From Stutzerimonas stutzeri (GTDB lineage Bacteria; Pseudomonadota; Gammaproteobacteria; Pseudomonadales; Pseudomonadaceae), in contig NZ_JAMOIC010000007.1 of NCBI RefSeq assembly GCF_024448895.1, positions 62,001-126,000 of the forward strand: 64,000 nt of DNA, written 5' to 3'. This document shows, in pieces, positions 1 to 9,507 of the stretch; the stretch's first letter is position 1, and each line of letters opens with the position of its first letter. The notes under the pieces are model-generated. The model did not search any database and was not told where the DNA came from. It worked only from the letters and a program-made list of their open reading frames with translations. The translations under genes were made by a program, and so were the position numbers.

Positions 1-1305
1 CAGGTGTGCCGGCAGCTCAAGCGCTTTGCCAACGCCGGCTTTTTCAACCGCTTCCGGAAACTTGACCGGATGTGCGGTAGCCAGCGTCACCATCGGTGTC
101 GCCAGGCTACGACGGCATTCACGCGCGGCGTAGACGCCAATTGCGGTATGCGGGTCCAGCAGCTCGCCGGTGGACTCGAACACCTCAGCGATAGTTCGGC
201 AGGTCTGCTCGTCATCCACGGCCAGTGAGTCGAACAGCTTGCGGGCCTCGGTCCAACGCTCTTCCTCTACCGACAACTTGCCGCTGGCCTTGAAGGCACT
301 CATCAGCTCGGCGACTGCAGCGCCATTACGGCCATGCAGGTCGAACAGCAGCCGTTCGAAGTTGGACGACACCATGATGTCCATCGACGGTGAAAGCGAG
401 GGATGCAACGTGTCCTTGTCGTAACGGTTGCCGCTCATGAATCGATGCAGGATGTCGTTGCGGTTGGTGGCCACGACCAGCTGACTGATCGGCAGCCCCA
501 TATTGCGCGCCAGGTAGCCGGCGAAGATGTCGCCAAAGTTGCCTGTGGGCACCGAGAACGCCACCGAACGAGACGGCCCACCAAGCTGCAATGCCGCATG
601 GAAGTAATACACGATCTGGGCCATGATCCGCGCCCAGTTGATCGAGTTAACCGCTACCAGGCGAGTCCCTTTGAGGAAGCCCTGATCGGCGAAGCTGTCC
701 TTGACCATCTCTTGGCAGTCATCGAAGTTACCCTCGATGGCGATGTTATGAATATTCTCGCCAGCAATTGTCGTCATTTGCCGACGCTGCACCTCCGATA
801 CCCGGTTGTGCGGATGGAGGATGAAGATATCGACGTTGTCACAGCGACGGCAGCCTTCGATCGCTGCCGATCCGGTGTCTCCGGAGGTCGCACCGATGAT
901 CACGACCCGCTCGCCGCGCTTGGCCAGTACGTAATCAAGCAGACGACCCAGCAACTGCAGCGCGAAATCCTTGAATGCCAGGGTCGGGCCATGGAACAGC
1001 TCAAGTACCCATTCATTGCTGTCGAGCTGGCGTAGCGGCGCCACAGCACTATGGGCAAAAACCCCGTAGGTCTCCTGCAGGATCTGCTTGAAATCCGCAT
1101 CTGGAATACTGCCGGTCACGAAAGGCCGCATTACCTTGAACGCCAGCTCGTGGTACGGAAGACCCGCCCAGGATGCGATCTCCTCGACGGTGAACCGCGG
1201 CAGATTTTCCGGCACATACAGACCGCCGTCGCTGGCCAGCCCGGCGAGCAGCACGTCTTCGAAATTCAGGGCGGGCGCCTGGCCACGGGTACTGATGTAG
1301 CGCAT
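1..1305 (-). CDS. thrC: Threonine synthase (3' end cut by window edge)
   Basis: Pyridoxal-phosphate enzyme converting O-phosphohomoserine to threonine, the last step of threonine synthesis in the cytosol. The protein starts MRYISTRGQAPAL, typical of pseudomonad ThrC, and carries the PLP-lysine motif HGPTLAFKDF (Lys about residue 112), followed by the serine/threonine-rich SGDTGSAA phosphate-binding loop. About 435 codons are present; the family is near 469 residues, so roughly 35 C-terminal residues lie outside the window. The open frame runs off position 1 with no stop. It lies 58 bases downstream of hom on the same strand and is probably cotranscribed with it. Confidence 0.96.
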   Translation of the reverse strand, partial: MRYISTRGQAPALNFEDVLLAGLASDGGLYVPENLPRFTVEEIASWAGLPYHELAFKVMRPFVTGSIPDADFKQILQETYGVFAHSAVAPLRQLDSNEWVLELFHGPTLAFKDFALQLLGRLLDYVLAKRGERVVIIGATSGDTGSAAIEGCRRCDNVDIFILHPHNRVSEVQRRQMTTIAGENIHNIAIEGNFDDCQEMVKDSFADQGFLKGTRLVAVNSINWARIMAQIVYYFHAALQLGGPSRSVAFSVPTGNFGDIFAGYLARNMGLPISQLVVATNRNDILHRFMSGNRYDKDTLHPSLSPSMDIMVSSNFERLLFDLHGRNGAAVAELMSAFKASGKLSVEEERWTEARKLFDSLAVDDEQTCRTIAEVFESTGELLDPHTAIGVYAARECRRSLATPMVTLATAHPVKFPEAVEKAGVGKALELPAHL

Positions 1306-1363
1306 TTTTCAAACCTACGTTGGAAGCGGACTACAGGCCGCCTGAGCGGCCCGGCGTTGCTGA

Positions 1364-2668
1364 TTAATTCAGTTGCTCGACACGGATTCGCACTACGCTG
1401 CCAACCACATCGTCCAGGGCCTCGAGCGCAGCGATGGCGTCGTTGATCCGCTGCTCAACCACGCGGTGCGTGACGAGGATAACCGGCACCAGTCCGTCCT
1501 GGACCTCGGCTTCCTTCTGCATGATGGACTCGATGTTGATGCCACGCTCGGACAGGATGGTCGCCACTTGAGCCAGAACGCCCGGATGATCCTTGGCCTG
1601 AATGCGAAGATAGTAAGCACTTTCGCAAGACTCGATCGCCAGGATCGGATGAGCAGAAAGCGAGTCCGGCTGGAACGCCAGGTGCGGGACACGGTTGTTC
1701 GGATCGGTGGTCAGCGCGCGAGCCACATCGACCAGATCCGCAACGACCGCCGATGCTGTCGGCTCCGTACCAGCACCTGCCCCGTAGTAGAGCGTCGAGC
1801 CGACTGCATCACCATTGACCATGACAGCGTTCATGACGCCGTTGACGTTGGCGATCAGCCGGTCCGCAGGAATGAGCGTTGGATGCACGCGAAGCTCGAT
1901 GCCCGAAGCGGTACTGCGAGCGACACCCAGGTGTTTGATGCGATAGCCCAGCGCCTCGGCATAGTTGACGTCAGCAGTTGTCAGGCGTGAGATACCCTCG
2001 GTATAGGCCTTTTCGAACTGCAGCGGTACGCCAAAGGCAATCGACGCAAGGATGGTCAGCTTATGGGCGGCATCAATGCCCTCGACGTCGAAGGTCGGAT
2101 CCGCTTCAGCGTAACCCAGCTCCTGAGCCTCCTGGAGGACGTCTTCGAAGGTGCGCCCTTTCTCCCGCATCTCGGTGAGGATGAAGTTGCCAGTGCCATT
2201 GATGATGCCGGCTAGCCAGTTGATCTGGTTGCCTGCAAGCCCTTCGCGAATTGCCTTGATGATCGGGATGCCGCCTGCGACTGACGCCTCAAACGCGACG
2301 ATGACGCCCTTCTCACGCGCCTTTGCAAAAATCTCGTTACCGTGGACCGCGATCAGCGCTTTGTTCGCCGTGACCACATGCTTGCCGTTCTCGATGGCCT
2401 TGAGCACCAGTTCACGCGCCAGCGTGTAGCCGCCGATCAGCTCGACAACGATATCGATCTCAGGGTTGTTCGCCACCTCGAAAATATCGGCGGTAATGGG
2501 TGTGTCACCGGTGTTGCACTTGGGGTTTGCATGGCGAGCCGCAATCTGCGCGACTTCGATTCCGCGCCCCGCACGGCGCGCGATTTCCGCGGCGTTGCGC
2601 TCGAGCACATTGAAGGTTCCGCCACCGACGGTTCCCAACCCACAGATGCCCACTTTCACCGGTTTCAA
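1364..2668 (-). CDS. hom: Homoserine dehydrogenase
   Basis: Reduces aspartate semialdehyde to homoserine with NAD(P)H, feeding threonine and methionine synthesis. The N-terminus has the Rossmann motif GICGLGTVGGG (about residues 7-17), the middle has the substrate domain (NGTGNFILTEM), and a C-terminal ACT domain (about residues 350-430) fits feedback control by threonine. I chose the TTG start at 2668: it follows GGGGAG at proper spacing and gives MKPVKVGICG and 434 residues, the usual length. The upstream in-frame start at 2716 would add 16 atypical residues. It heads a hom-thrC unit with a good sigma-70 promoter upstream. Confidence 0.96.
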   Translation of the reverse strand: MKPVKVGICGLGTVGGGTFNVLERNAAEIARRAGRGIEVAQIAARHANPKCNTGDTPITADIFEVANNPEIDIVVELIGGYTLARELVLKAIENGKHVVTANKALIAVHGNEIFAKAREKGVIVAFEASVAGGIPIIKAIREGLAGNQINWLAGIINGTGNFILTEMREKGRTFEDVLQEAQELGYAEADPTFDVEGIDAAHKLTILASIAFGVPLQFEKAYTEGISRLTTADVNYAEALGYRIKHLGVARSTASGIELRVHPTLIPADRLIANVNGVMNAVMVNGDAVGSTLYYGAGAGTEPTASAVVADLVDVARALTTDPNNRVPHLAFQPDSLSAHPILAIESCESAYYLRIQAKDHPGVLAQVATILSERGINIESIMQKEAEVQDGLVPVILVTHRVVEQRINDAIAALEALDDVVGSVVRIRVEQLN

Positions 2669-2725
2669 GTTGCGCTCCCCATTGCCAGCGAACGGCCCTG
2701 CACAGCGGCCGAACAAAAGAGTCGC

Positions 2726-2754
2726 ACATTACGAAGCGCACGAGATTTAGTCAA
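2726..2754 (-). promoter_or_regulatory. Sigma-70 type promoter for hom-thrC
   Basis: On the minus strand TTGACT (2749-2754) and TAATGT (2726-2731) are separated by exactly 17 bases. Transcription would begin near 2719, leaving a leader of about 50 bases before the TTG start of hom. The hexamers are seen directly; promoter activity is inferred. Confidence 0.6.
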
Positions 2755-2777
2755 ATCCGTGGCAGCGGTGGGCATCG

Positions 2778-3275
2778 CTATTCAGGCTTGCTCTGCAACC
2801 CCAGACGGTGATGCCACTGGCTGAGGGATTCATCCGGATAATCGTCGAAGCAGCGATCATCCGGCCCGATCTGCGGCTCCACCCAGGACGCCTTCGAAGC
2901 GAGCATCAGATGGGTGCACTCAGGAGGTGAAGGTAAGTCGCTATCTATTGCGGACGCCAGTGGATGTACTAGATCAGGCCAGTTCGGATCCCATAACCAG
3001 AGGGCGCTACCGCAGAGTTTGCAAAAGTGGCGCTGGCCATCACTCACGCTGCTTGCGCCCGTCTCGGCGTCAACCATGCGCGCCCGATAGACACTCAGAT
3101 TCTCCCGCCCTTCGACGGCCAATGTTCGATTGTCGCCGCCCAGATTGATTGCATAGCCGCCCGCGCCCGCCGTCTTGCGACAGATTGAGCAGTAGCAACG
3201 CATGAACGGATATGGCTCGGCCGATTCGAGAGAAAAACGAACGGCCTTGCAGTGACAGGAACCTTCAAGCTTCAT
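2778..3275 (-). CDS. GFA / CENP-V family zinc-binding protein
   Basis: Member of the glutathione-dependent formaldehyde-activating (GFA) fold family, 165 residues. Zinc-ligand cysteines are visible as CHC near residue 7, CYCSICRK near residue 28 and CKLCGSALW near residue 105, the standard GFA arrangement. Many GFA-fold proteins have no proven enzymatic role, so formaldehyde activation should not be assumed. It stands upstream of hom on the same strand, with a 100-base gap containing the hom promoter, so it is probably a separate transcript. Confidence 0.85.
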   Translation of the reverse strand: MKLEGSCHCKAVRFSLESAEPYPFMRCYCSICRKTAGAGGYAINLGGDNRTLAVEGRENLSVYRARMVDAETGASSVSDGQRHFCKLCGSALWLWDPNWPDLVHPLASAIDSDLPSPPECTHLMLASKASWVEPQIGPDDRCFDDYPDESLSQWHHRLGLQSKPE

Positions 3276-3384
3276 CTATTCGCCTCCTCGGTATGCCTTC
3301 AGGCTTTGAACACGAGATGCGTAACAGTTCACTCGAAGGCGAAAGAGCAGTGCCTTACATGACCGGGGACACTGCCCGCTGCGA

Positions 3385-4110
3385 CTACTGCGCCTTCAGC
3401 GCGAGCTCAGCCAGTTGCGGGGCGGGCTGGTAGCCGGGAATGATTTGCCCGTCAGCAAGAATGATGGCCGGCGTCCCCTGAACGCCAATCAGCTGACCCA
3501 ATTCGTACTGTTTGGCGACAGGGTTTTCACAACTGGCGGCCGGCACGTCTTCACGCGCCTTGGCCTTGTTCATTGCAGCCTGACGATCGTCGGCGCACCA
3601 GACGCTGGTCAGCGTGTTGGCACCATGACTTCCCATGCCCTGGCGCGGAAAGGCCATATAACGGACTTCGACACCCAATCGATTGAGCTCGGCGACTTCA
3701 CTGTGCAGCTTCTGGCAATAGCCGCAGTCGGTGTCGGTGAACACGGTGATATGGGTCTTTGGATTCTTGGGGGCAAAAACCACCATCTCGCTGGCAGGAA
3801 TCGCCTCGATGGTCTTTTCGACGGAGCGGTTCTGTGCCTGTTCGGTCAGATTGGCAGCCTGACCATCCTTGAACTGGAACATGTAACCCTGAATGACAAA
3901 TTGACCGTCAGCGCTGGCGTAGAGCTGCCGCCCTCCTTTGAGCTGCACCTGATACACACCATCCATCGGGCTTTCGGCGATCGACTCGATGGGCATGTCG
4001 GGCTGAATGGCCTTCAGTGAGTCACGGATGGCCTTGTCAGCATCAGCAGCCAGGGCGAAGGTGCTGGCAAGACCGAGTGTCACGGCAGCAAATAAACGAA
4101 TCACGCGCAT
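3385..4110 (-). CDS. dsbC: Thiol:disulfide interchange protein DsbC
   Basis: Periplasmic disulfide isomerase that reshuffles wrong disulfides, kept reduced by DsbD. The start at 4110 follows AGGAG and opens with a clear Sec signal peptide (residues 1 to about 22, ending FALAADA). The N-terminal dimerisation domain is followed by a thioredoxin fold with active site CGYC at residues 129-132 and a second cysteine pair (WC...SC) about residues 175-195. The cis-proline is in GVQGTPAI. Total 241 residues, normal for DsbC. It lies directly downstream of xerD, as in many gammaproteobacteria. Confidence 0.95.
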   Translation of the reverse strand: MRVIRLFAAVTLGLASTFALAADADKAIRDSLKAIQPDMPIESIAESPMDGVYQVQLKGGRQLYASADGQFVIQGYMFQFKDGQAANLTEQAQNRSVEKTIEAIPASEMVVFAPKNPKTHITVFTDTDCGYCQKLHSEVAELNRLGVEVRYMAFPRQGMGSHGANTLTSVWCADDRQAAMNKAKAREDVPAASCENPVAKQYELGQLIGVQGTPAIILADGQIIPGYQPAPQLAELALKAQ

Positions 4111-4236
4111 GGAGTCTCCTGGCGACTTCGATCGGGGGAAGGCCGGCAGATTAACATAGCCCCAACCATCGAGCCCGTACCTCCATTCGCCCGGCAGTTG
4201 ACTTTGTGGCCTACCGCGCACCTCCTGCAGCCTGGG

Positions 4237-5133
4237 TCAACCGCGCGGGTGATGTTGTGCATGCAGTGCCTGCAAACGCGCACGTGCAACGTGCGTGTAG
4301 ATCTGCGTTGTCGAAAGATCACTATGCCCAAGCAGCATCTGGACAGTTCTAAGGTCGGCACCGTGGTTGAGCAGGTGCGTGGCGAACGCATGCCGCAGGG
4401 TGTGCGGAGAAATAGAAGTTGAAATACCGGCCTGCAGGGCATGCAACTTGATTCGATGCCAGAAGGTCTGGCGAGTCATCAGGTCACCACGCCGACTGGG
4501 AAACACCACATCACTGGGCTTGCCCGCAAGAAGCGCAGCGCGCGCATCAAGCATGTAACGCGTCACCCAATGCAGCGCCTCTTCACCAAGCGGTACCAGC
4601 CGTTCTTTGTTGCCCTTACCGAAAGTGCGCAATACGCCCTGGCGAGGATTGATCTGCTCCAGGCTGAGGCTGATCAGCTCCGTCACGCGAAGCCCGGTTG
4701 CATAAAGTACCTCCAGCATCGCCCGATCACGCATACCAAGCGGATCGCCGATATCTGGAGCACCCAACAGCGCTTCGACGTCTGCCTCCGACAGCGCTTT
4801 GGGCAAGGGCCGCCCGAGCTTAGGCAGCTCGACGCGCAGCGTCGGATCGACCGAAATCAAACCGTCACGCAGAAGAAACCGATAAAAACCACGAAGCCCC
4901 GAAAGCAATCGGGCGGTGGAACGCGCCTTGTAATTGCTGGATAGCCGCCAGGCGAGGTGGTCGAGGATCATCTCGCGCCCCGCCCCGATCAAACGAACGC
5001 CGCGCTCGTCGAGCCAGCCATTGAATAAGGCCAGGTCACTGCGATACGCGTCTCGGGTATTATCCGAAAGCCCCTTCTCGAGCCAAAGGGCGTCTAAAAA
5101 CTGGTCGATCAGCGGATCATCAAGAGCAGGCAT
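4237..5133 (-). CDS. xerD: Tyrosine recombinase XerD
   Basis: Site-specific recombinase that with XerC resolves chromosome dimers at dif. All catalytic residues of the tyrosine recombinase family are present: Arg149 (ATGLRVTEL), Lys173 (FGKGNK), His244 and Arg247 (HTLRH), His270 (LGHSDL) and nucleophile Tyr279 (TTQIYTHV). The N-terminal SAM-like DNA-binding domain covers about residues 1-90. The ATG at 5133 gives 298 residues, the standard XerD length; an in-frame TTG at 5148 would add five residues. This is the housekeeping xerD next to dsbC, not a phage or integron integrase. Confidence 0.95.
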   Translation of the reverse strand: MPALDDPLIDQFLDALWLEKGLSDNTRDAYRSDLALFNGWLDERGVRLIGAGREMILDHLAWRLSSNYKARSTARLLSGLRGFYRFLLRDGLISVDPTLRVELPKLGRPLPKALSEADVEALLGAPDIGDPLGMRDRAMLEVLYATGLRVTELISLSLEQINPRQGVLRTFGKGNKERLVPLGEEALHWVTRYMLDARAALLAGKPSDVVFPSRRGDLMTRQTFWHRIKLHALQAGISTSISPHTLRHAFATHLLNHGADLRTVQMLLGHSDLSTTQIYTHVARARLQALHAQHHPRG

Positions 5134-5192
5134 TGGCGGGCGCCACAAGAATTGAGCATTAGTGTTCCACAGCCAATAGCTGCCTCGCCAGA

Positions 5193-5596
5193 TCAGTCAT
5201 CGACGTTCGGAAGCACAGGGACCGGTCGATTATCCTCGCCAACGGCCACGAAGCTGAATGTACCTTTGATAGCCAGCTCGCGACCATCGCTGTACATGTT
5301 CTCGACGAACACTCCCACGTCAATCTTCAAGCTCGTGTTGCCTACTTTAACCACTCGACCAATCAGCTCGACAATGGAGCCGGCTGGAATCGGATGATTG
5401 AAGTCGATGCGATCGGAAGAAACCGTTGTCGGCAAAAACGGGTTGCGGTGATGAAAGAGACCTCATCCAGCCACGCAAGGGCGGTTCCCCCAAACAGGGT
5501 GTTGTGATGGTTGGTAGTCGGAGGAAAAACTGCCTTCGTGACGTGAGTAACGGACAGCTCGGTGCGTCGAAGGATTTCACTTTCTCTTGGAGTCAT
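5193..5596 (-). pseudogene. Acyl-CoA thioesterase (hotdog fold), frame broken
   Basis: Two overlapping minus-strand frames together make one hotdog-fold acyl-CoA thioesterase. The first (from ATG 5596) reads MTPRESEILRR...TNHHNTLFGGTALAWLDEVSFITATRFCR and then loses homology. The second frame, from about position 5435 down to 5193, continues with TVSSDRIDFNHPIPAGSIVE through to the end. The frames differ by one base and the junction is near 5425-5435, where family members normally read through. The homopolymer GTTTTTG lies there. Catalytic-region residues (HHNTLFGG, the Asp of LDEVSF) are intact, so either the gene is recently inactivated or the base call is wrong. A weak GAGAAG precedes the ATG. 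Confidence 0.75.
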
Positions 5597-5704
5597 ACCA
5601 CTTCTCGGGTTTGTGGCCACCGTCGCGCTGCGATTCTTGTAGTTCTTGTCACCCCGCCATCTGGGCAGCACTGGATAAAGTTGAAATCAATGAACTCCAG
5701 AAAC

Positions 5705-5730
5705 AAAAAAGCAGCCGGGAGGCTGCTTCT
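5705..5730 (-). terminator. Rho-independent terminator of the rpsP-rplS operon
   Basis: Minus-strand hairpin with GCAGCC/GGCTGC arms (5711-5716 and 5721-5726) and a 4-base loop, followed by six T. It lies 21 bases after the rplS stop. Confidence 0.85.
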
Positions 5731-5751
5731 TTGTCTGCGAAAAGCGCCTTC

Positions 5752-6102
5752 TCAGGAAAGCTTTTCCTTGATACGTGCCGCTTTGCCGGACAGCGCGCGA
5801 AGGTAGTACAGCTTGGCCTTGCGAACATCACCACGGCGCTTGACGCTGAGGCTGTCAACCATCGGGCTGTAGTACTGGAAGGTACGCTCGACGCCAACGC
5901 CATTGGAAATCTTGCGAACAGTGAAAGCGCTGTTCAGGCCGCGGTTACGCTTGCCGATAACTACGCCTTCGAAGGCCTGCAGACGCTCACGCTCGCCTTC
6001 CTTTACTTTGACCTGAACAACTACCGTGTCGCCGGGGGCGAACGGGGGCAGTTCTTTGGTCATCTGCTCTGCTTCGAGCGCCTGGATAATCTTGTTGGTC
6101 AT
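5752..6102 (-). CDS. rplS: 50S ribosomal protein L19
   Basis: Large-subunit ribosomal protein at the interface with the 30S subunit. The 116 residues start [14 protein letters not shown] and contain the L19 signature around [16 protein letters not shown] and GVGVERTF. Last gene of the rpsP-rimM-trmD-rplS operon, 43 bases after trmD, and followed by a strong terminator. Confidence 0.97.
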   Translation of the reverse strand: MTNKIIQALEAEQMTKELPPFAPGDTVVVQVKVKEGERERLQAFEGVVIGKRNRGLNSAFTVRKISNGVGVERTFQYYSPMVDSLSVKRRGDVRKAKLYYLRALSGKAARIKEKLS

Positions 6103-6145
6103 GCTGTGCTCCTAAGACACGCCTTCATGGCGTGCCATCGATACG

Positions 6146-6898
6146 TTAACTATCGTCCCGCTGACGGATGTATTCCTTCAGCAGCTTTTGTTCTTCCCCA
6201 GAAAGCGAGCGGCTATCCAGAAGATCAGCGCGGCGTTCCCAGGTCCTTCCGAGGGACTGCTGCAAGCGCCAGCGCCGGATGTGCTCATGGTTGCCGCTAA
6301 GCAGCACCTCAGGAACACGTTTGTCCGCATACACTTCCGGTCGTGTGTAATGCGGGCAGTCGAGCAGGCCGTCGGTAAACGAATCCTCCTCAGCGGAATC
6401 AGCATGACCCAACGCCCCGGGGAGCAAGCGGGTCACCGCATCGATCAGCACCATGGCTGGCAATTCACCGCCAGACAGCACGTAGTCGCCAATCGACCAT
6501 TCCTCATCGACATGCGCTTCTATGAAGCGCTCATCAATACCTTCGTAGCGACCAGCAATCAGAATGAGCGCCTCATCCTTAGCTAGGTCGCGAACATCAG
6601 CCTGCTTAAGCTGACGCCCTTGAGGCGATAGGTAGATCACCTTCGCGCCCTCGCCAGCGGCCTGCTTGGCATCCGCCAGCGCAAGCTCGAGTGGCTTTAT
6701 CTTCATCACCATACCCGGGCCGCCACCGAAAGGCCGATCATCCACCGTCTGGTGCCGATCCTCGGTGTAGCTCCTGGGATTCCAGCATCGCAGCTGAAGC
6801 AGCCCCTGCTTGACCGCGCGACTGGTGATACCGAAGTCACGGATAGCCGAAAACATCTCCGGAAACAGGCTGATCACCTCGACACGAAAACCGGACAT
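6146..6898 (-). CDS. trmD: tRNA (guanine-N1)-methyltransferase TrmD
   Basis: SPOUT-class enzyme that methylates G37 of tRNAs with S-adenosylmethionine, preventing +1 frameshifting. The knot region is seen as [10 protein letters not shown] and [16 protein letters not shown], and RPEVY lies after the interdomain linker. I chose the ATG at 6898 ([16 protein letters not shown]), five bases after the rimM stop; an earlier in-frame ATG at 6922 would overlap rimM by 19 bases and adds a sequence not typical for TrmD. About 250 residues, normal. Confidence 0.96.
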   Translation of the reverse strand: MSGFRVEVISLFPEMFSAIRDFGITSRAVKQGLLQLRCWNPRSYTEDRHQTVDDRPFGGGPGMVMKIKPLELALADAKQAAGEGAKVIYLSPQGRQLKQADVRDLAKDEALILIAGRYEGIDERFIEAHVDEEWSIGDYVLSGGELPAMVLIDAVTRLLPGALGHADSAEEDSFTDGLLDCPHYTRPEVYADKRVPEVLLSGNHEHIRRWRLQQSLGRTWERRADLLDSRSLSGEEQKLLKEYIRQRDDS

Positions 6899-6903
6899 GT
6901 CGC

Positions 6904-7440
6904 TCAGAAGTCCGCGTCCCATTCGACGTGCATCTCGCCTGCACCCAGATCGACCTTCAGTACACAGGGGTCGGTATAGGGCAGCAAACGCTCACGATCA
7001 TCCAGGCTGCCGTCAAAAGGCTTGACCACCAGAACATCGTTGGCACCGGTTTCAAGCAGATGATCCACCCGCCCGAGCAACTGCCCAAGCTGGTTGATAA
7101 CGGTCAGGCCCTGAAGCTGGAACCAGTAATAGTCTTCGCCGGACAAGTCGGGAAGTTCGCTACGAGGGATGCATATCTCGAAGTCGGCGTAGGTTCGCGC
7201 CTCCTCACGATCAGCAAGTCCGTTGAGCGTTGCCACCAGTATTTTCCCCTGGAGGCGCCCCTTGACCAGCTCAACCTGCTTGACTTCATCGCCTCGCCTA
7301 AGCGTCCAGCGTTTATAGCCCAGCAAGTTGTCGATCGGATCAGTGAAGGAATAGACCTTCACGTCACCACGCACGCCATGCACCGATACGATCTTGCCGA
7401 TGACGATCAGGTCTTCGACCGGGGCTGACGTTGCGTTCAT
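6904..7440 (-). CDS. rimM: Ribosome maturation factor RimM
   Basis: Binds 30S precursors near S19 and helps mature the 3' domain of 16S rRNA. An N-terminal RimM domain ([20 protein letters not shown], residues about 13-90) is followed by a PRC-barrel ([11 protein letters not shown], about 100-178). 178 residues, normal length. It sits four bases after rpsP and five before trmD, consistent with one transcript. Confidence 0.96.
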   Translation of the reverse strand: MNATSAPVEDLIVIGKIVSVHGVRGDVKVYSFTDPIDNLLGYKRWTLRRGDEVKQVELVKGRLQGKILVATLNGLADREEARTYADFEICIPRSELPDLSGEDYYWFQLQGLTVINQLGQLLGRVDHLLETGANDVLVVKPFDGSLDDRERLLPYTDPCVLKVDLGAGEMHVEWDADF

Positions 7441-7444
7441 GTAT

Positions 7445-7696
7445 TTAGGCAGCAGCCTTGGATGCTTCCTTCAGCAGCTGAGCAACACGCTCAGACGGCT
7501 GTGCGCCCTGGCTCAACCAATAAGTGGCACGCTCCTGGTTTACAGAGAGCTTCACTTCCGCACCCGAAGCGATCGGGTTGAAGAAACCGATACGCTCAAC
7601 GAAGCGACCATCGCGCGGGTTGCGGCTGTTGGTCACGGTCAGGTGGTAGAAAGGGCGCTTCTTGGAGCCGCCACGGGCGAGACGAATAGTTACCAT
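7445..7696 (-). CDS. rpsP: 30S ribosomal protein S16
   Basis: Small-subunit assembly protein, 83 residues from [19 protein letters not shown]. The ATG at 7696 gives the standard S16 N-terminus; in-frame sequence upstream to 7747 is leader. First gene of the rpsP-rimM-trmD-rplS operon. The C-terminus is the usual variable alanine- and lysine-rich tail. Confidence 0.97.
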   Translation of the reverse strand: MVTIRLARGGSKKRPFYHLTVTNSRNPRDGRFVERIGFFNPIASGAEVKLSVNQERATYWLSQGAQPSERVAQLLKEASKAAA

Positions 7697-7764
7697 GTGA
7701 ACATCGTTCCTGTAGTCGGTACAGCAAATCTGGAATGCAGGGCCCAAGGCCCGAAAGGCCGCAT

Positions 7765-7792
7765 ATTCTAAGGATTATCCGGACTTTTGCAA
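7765..7792 (-). promoter_or_regulatory. Probable promoter of the rpsP operon
   Basis: Minus-strand TTGCAA (7787-7792) and TAGAAT (7765-7770) with a 16-base spacer, about 70 bases upstream of the rpsP start. It lies in the ffh-rpsP gap, which also holds an imperfect GC-rich hairpin near 7812-7840 that could end the ffh transcript. Confidence 0.5.
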
Positions 7793-7883
7793 ATGGCTTT
7801 TTCAAAATGAACCGCAGGCCCAGGCAAGAGGCCCGCTACGCCTCGGCCGCGAGCCGCAGGGTGCGCCGCGGCGAAGCCTGAAT

Positions 7884-9263
7884 CTAGAACTTGGGCATCC
7901 CACCGCCGCCCGGGAACATACCGCCCATACCACGCATCATCTTGGCCATGCCGCCTTTGCCGCTGACCTTCTTCATCATCTTCTGCATCTGCTTGTGTTG
8001 CTTGATCAGCCGTCCGATATCCTGCACCTGGGTGCCTGAGCCCATGGCGATGCGACGCTTGCGCGACCCACTGATGATGTCCGGGTTACGACGCTCGATC
8101 GGCGTCATCGAGTTTATGATGGCCTCCATCTGCTTGAACTGCTTTTCTGCCGCCCCTTGGGCGTTGCCCATCTGCGACAGGTTCACGCCGCCGATAGACG
8201 GCAGCTTGTCCATCAGGCCACCGAGCCCACCCATGTTCTTCATCTGCTGGAGCTGGTCGCGGAAGTCCTCGAGATCGAAGCCCTTTCCTTTCTTGAGTTT
8301 CTTCGTGAGTTTCTCGGCCTTCTCACGATCCAGGGTCTGCTCGGCCTGCTCGATGAGGCTGAGCACATCACCCATGCCCAGAATCCGCGAAGCGATACGA
8401 TCCGGGTGAAAGGGTTCGAGCGCATCGCTTTTCTCACCCATGCCGAGGAACTTGATCGGCTTGCCGGTAATATGGCGCACCGAAAGCGCAGCACCACCGC
8501 GCGCATCACCGTCCACCTTGGTGAGGACCACACCGGTCAGCGGCAGCGCTTCGCCGAACGCCTTGGCGGTATTCGCCGCATCCTGACCGGTCATGGCGTC
8601 GACGACGAACAGCGTCTCGGCCGGATTGATTGCTGCGTGAACCGCCTGGATCTCAGCCATCATCTCGGCATCGATAGCCAGACGGCCCGCGGTATCGACC
8701 AGCACCACGTCGATGTATTTGAGTTTGGCTTCGCGAATGGCCGCCTGCGCGATCTCGACCGGCTTCTGGCTGGCATCAGACGGGAAGAAGGTGACCCCGA
8801 CCTCTGCGGCCAGTGTCTCTAGCTGCTTGATGGCCGCTGGACGGTAGATATCGGCCGACACGACCAATACCGACTTCTTCTTACGCTCCTTGAGGAAACG
8901 GGCCAGCTTGCCGACCGTAGTTGTCTTGCCCGCCCCCTGCAAACCCGCCATCAGGACTACGGCAGGCGGTACCACCCCCAGCGAGAGATCTTCGTTGGCC
9001 GCACCCATGAGTTCTTCGAGCTCGGCCCGGACAATCTTCACGAAAGCCTGCCCCGGCGTCAGGCTTTTGGAAACCTCCGTACCGACAGCCCTGTCCTTGA
9101 CCTTTGCGACGAACTCCTTGACCACAGGCAGCGCGACGTCCGCTTCGAGCAGTGCCATACGCACTTCCCGCAAAGTGTCCTTGATGTTGTCCTCGGTCAG
9201 CTTGGCCTTGCCGGTAACATGGCGAAGCGTTTGCGAGAGGCGGTCGGTTAGGTTTTCAAACAT
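7884..9263 (-). CDS. ffh: Signal recognition particle GTPase Ffh
   Basis: SRP54 homologue; with 4.5S RNA it delivers nascent membrane proteins to FtsY at the inner membrane. Four-helix N domain (residues 1-90), then a G domain with GLQGAGKTTT, DTAGRL and TKVDGDARGG, then the methionine-rich M domain ending in a glycine/methionine tail (GGMFPGGGGMPKF). 459 residues, normal. Divergent from the CcsA-like gene at 9508; a TATAAT-like -10 lies 36 bases upstream of the ATG. Confidence 0.97.
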   Translation of the reverse strand: MFENLTDRLSQTLRHVTGKAKLTEDNIKDTLREVRMALLEADVALPVVKEFVAKVKDRAVGTEVSKSLTPGQAFVKIVRAELEELMGAANEDLSLGVVPPAVVLMAGLQGAGKTTTVGKLARFLKERKKKSVLVVSADIYRPAAIKQLETLAAEVGVTFFPSDASQKPVEIAQAAIREAKLKYIDVVLVDTAGRLAIDAEMMAEIQAVHAAINPAETLFVVDAMTGQDAANTAKAFGEALPLTGVVLTKVDGDARGGAALSVRHITGKPIKFLGMGEKSDALEPFHPDRIASRILGMGDVLSLIEQAEQTLDREKAEKLTKKLKKGKGFDLEDFRDQLQQMKNMGGLGGLMDKLPSIGGVNLSQMGNAQGAAEKQFKQMEAIINSMTPIERRNPDIISGSRKRRIAMGSGTQVQDIGRLIKQHKQMQKMMKKVSGKGGMAKMMRGMGGMFPGGGGMPKF

Positions 9264-9299
9264 GTGCCATTTCCACGCTGGGTGTGGTTAAGGGGACGG

Positions 9300-9305
9300 A
9301 TTATA
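9300..9305 (-). promoter_or_regulatory. Possible -10 element of ffh
   Basis: TATAAT on the minus strand about 36 bases upstream of the ffh ATG, with no recognisable -35 hexamer at the usual spacing. Confidence 0.35.
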
Positions 9306-9507
9306 GAAGCTGCGACCCCTGAGCCGGTACCCCACAACCACGCATTTCATCAATACCGCCAAACGGCATATTCACAAGCGGAGCTGGCGCAGCGCGGCAA
9401 GGCGCTTCTCGACCTGCGATGCCCTTAACAGACTGCGCGGTTCACACACTTTTGTGCATCCTGTCTTTGTGCCACACTCAACGCCTTTCGAGCCTGCTAA
9501 CAGACCT

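Noticed and set aside
4237-5133. XerD as a possible mobile-element integrase
   Set aside because: It lies in its housekeeping position next to dsbC, has normal XerD length and no att-like repeats or cargo are seen nearby.
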